From NCBI GenBank assembly GCA_903907075.1, contig CAIVMQ010000029.1:62001-126000 (forward strand): a stretch of DNA of 64,000 nucleotides. Direction: 5' to 3'. A program made the position numbers and the translations under genes. The DNA comes from an uncultured Bacteroidia bacterium (GTDB taxonomy: Bacteria; Bacteroidota; Bacteroidia; Bacteroidales; Prolixibacteraceae). The notes beneath the pieces are model-generated. The model made no database searches, was not told the origin of the DNA, and worked only from the letters and a program-made list of their open reading frames with translations. Each line of letters opens with the position of its first letter. The first letter of the stretch is position 1. Shown piece after piece: positions 62,244-64,000 of this stretch.

Positions 62244-62273
62244 TTTGATAGTTTAATTAATGTTATATTTTTG
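62244..62273 (+). promoter_or_regulatory. putative primary-sigma promoter TTTG-N18-TATTTTTG
   Basis: TTTG 62244-62247, TATTTTTG 62266-62273; same spacing as the recJ promoter. Confidence 0.45.
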
Positions 62274-62331
62274 CACTCCTCAACTTTGATCAAGTAGAGA
62301 AATGCAGTAATCTTTACCTGTTAACAATTCA

Positions 62332-64000
62332 ATGAAGCAATTTATTTTTCTCTTTTTAATCGTTCTAATCGCGGTTGTACTCAATAATAAAAACACCTTT
62401 GCACAAGGATATCCGCATCCGGAAATAGGAAATAGCATCCCCAAAGAGGCACAAATTACCGGAGTAATAACGGATGGGACAAGTAATCAAATTATCCCAT
62501 ACGCTAGTGTAGCAGTCTATAAATCGAATGATTCCACCTTGGTTGCCGGGGTGTTAAGTAAAGATGATGGCAGCTTTAATGCAGAAAAACTTCCCTATGG
62601 CAAATATTTTCTAGTGGTCACCTTTGTGGGATATAAGAAGCATATGGTAAGTGATATCCTGATGAACCCCACAAAAAAGATTGCGGCCCTGGGCGCTGTG
62701 AAGGTAAATACCACCTCCACAGTTCTAAAGACAGTTGAGGTAGTTGGAAATGTTGCTCCCGTATCGTATCAAATAGACAAAAAGGTTATTAATATAGCAC
62801 AAAGCATCACCGCTGCCGGGGGAACATTAGCTGAAGCCCTTCAAACAGCACCATCGGTACAAACAGATATTGAAGGGAATATTACCCTACGCGGAAGTTC
62901 TAATTTCACAGTACTTATCGATGGCAGGCCATCGCCGATTGCAGGTAGCGAGGCGCTACAGCAAATACCGGCTAATCTGGTTCAGAATGTGGAGATTATC
63001 ACCAATCCTGGTGCTAAATATGAAGCTGAAGGGAATGCCGGAATCGTAAATGTTGTGATGAAGAAACAAAAAGTACAAGGATCGAGCGGGATCTTCAATC
63101 TCACAGGCGGGACAGGAAATAAATATACAGCTAATGCAAGTTTGAATTATAAAATTTCAAAATTTAATTTTACCCTTGGCAGCGACTACACCGACAACCA
63201 CTCCACATTCAAAAATTTCACGAACTCACGCAGTGTGTTAAACAGCTCTCCTTCTTGGATAAAGAATCAGGAAGTGGATGGAACAGGTGATATGCATCGC
63301 ACCGGTAAAGGATTAAATTTAGGAATTGATTATACCATTAATGATAAAAATTCGCTCATATTTACCGGAAGCATCGGTCGTCGATCATTTGGCCGATCGA
63401 TATCCTCATTTTATCATGACGACTATTTCCTGGGAGATAATACGCCGACAACTTTTTATTACCTAGACAGCTCAACCCCCGAATTTGCAAAGAATTATGA
63501 GAGTCTAAATCTCGATTACGTGCTAAAATTGGATAATAACGGACAAAAACTTACTGCATCGGCCTATTTTAATGGTGGACCAAACAAAAATCATGGAGCA
63601 CTGCATGTCGATACGACAAATGTAAATGGGTTATCTTTAAACAAAGAATTACTAGAGCAGAATTCGATCCAAAAATCACAGGAGAACGACCTGCGTACGA
63701 AAGCCGATTATGAAATTCCAATTGGGAAAACAGGGAAGTTTGGGGCAGGCTACCAAGGGCGATATATCAATAATGACGGGGAATATCATCTTCAAAATTA
63801 TATCGGGACTAGCTGGATTGAGGATAATTCACAAAAAGACAAGCTTAACTTTAAGGATCAGTTTCATGCCGGCTATGTAACGCTAACAAATTCAATGCCA
63901 CTATTCAACTATCAATTAGGTCTCCGAACGGAATATGAAGACCGTATTCTTAATCAGCAGATTCAAAAAAAGTCTTATAAAGTGAACCGGTTCGATCTTT
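62332..64000 (+). CDS. outer membrane beta-barrel / TonB-dependent receptor-like protein, partial (runs off window)
   Basis: MKQFIFLFLIVLIAVVLNNKNTFAQG...ITGVITDGTSNQIIPYASVAVYKSNDSTLVAGVLSKDDGSFNAEKLPYGKYFLVVTFVGYKKH then plug/barrel; no stop to window end. Confidence 0.88.
   Translation, partial: MKQFIFLFLIVLIAVVLNNKNTFAQGYPHPEIGNSIPKEAQITGVITDGTSNQIIPYASVAVYKSNDSTLVAGVLSKDDGSFNAEKLPYGKYFLVVTFVGYKKHMVSDILMNPTKKIAALGAVKVNTTSTVLKTVEVVGNVAPVSYQIDKKVINIAQSITAAGGTLAEALQTAPSVQTDIEGNITLRGSSNFTVLIDGRPSPIAGSEALQQIPANLVQNVEIITNPGAKYEAEGNAGIVNVVMKKQKVQGSSGIFNLTGGTGNKYTANASLNYKISKFNFTLGSDYTDNHSTFKNFTNSRSVLNSSPSWIKNQEVDGTGDMHRTGKGLNLGIDYTINDKNSLIFTGSIGRRSFGRSISSFYHDDYFLGDNTPTTFYYLDSSTPEFAKNYESLNLDYVLKLDNNGQKLTASAYFNGGPNKNHGALHVDTTNVNGLSLNKELLEQNSIQKSQENDLRTKADYEIPIGKTGKFGAGYQGRYINNDGEYHLQNYIGTSWIEDNSQKDKLNFKDQFHAGYVTLTNSMPLFNYQLGLRTEYEDRILNQQIQKKSYKVNRFDL

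Overview
This 64 kb window looks like a chromosomal segment of a Bacteroidota genome, probably Bacteroidales. The assignment is inferred from gene content (DUF5103, DUF3810, short AMP nucleosidase, Porin_10, TonB receptors, GH92) and from TAnnTTTG -7 promoter boxes. Most of it is housekeeping: rlmB, an ABC-F ATPase, rlmD, pgi, gpsA, lysS, recJ, pstSCAB with a phosphate-type porin, panB, dnaK, xseAB, recR, AMP nucleosidase, holA, an EmrAB-TolC-like efflux operon and pruA. I saw no CRISPR array, rRNA, tRNA or intact transposon. The most interesting signals are: (1) an ECF sigma factor split into two frames exactly at an in-frame U_UUU_UUC -1 slippery heptamer, preceded by a TGTAACC-N16-CGTCTAA ECF-type promoter almost abutting the start codon; (2) two tandem TPP riboswitch aptamers in the leader of a TonB-dependent receptor; (3) a phosphate-type porin whose signal peptide is encoded upstream in a different frame at a TA-repeat; (4) a degenerate composite repeat with inverted boxes at 32.0-32.35 kb; (5) a decayed PCMD-like gene remnant next to a GH92 gene; (6) an orphan putative winged-helix gene followed by a 22-bp perfect hairpin. 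Several ORF-track starts appear too long and are corrected here. All assignments are by eye, with no database search.
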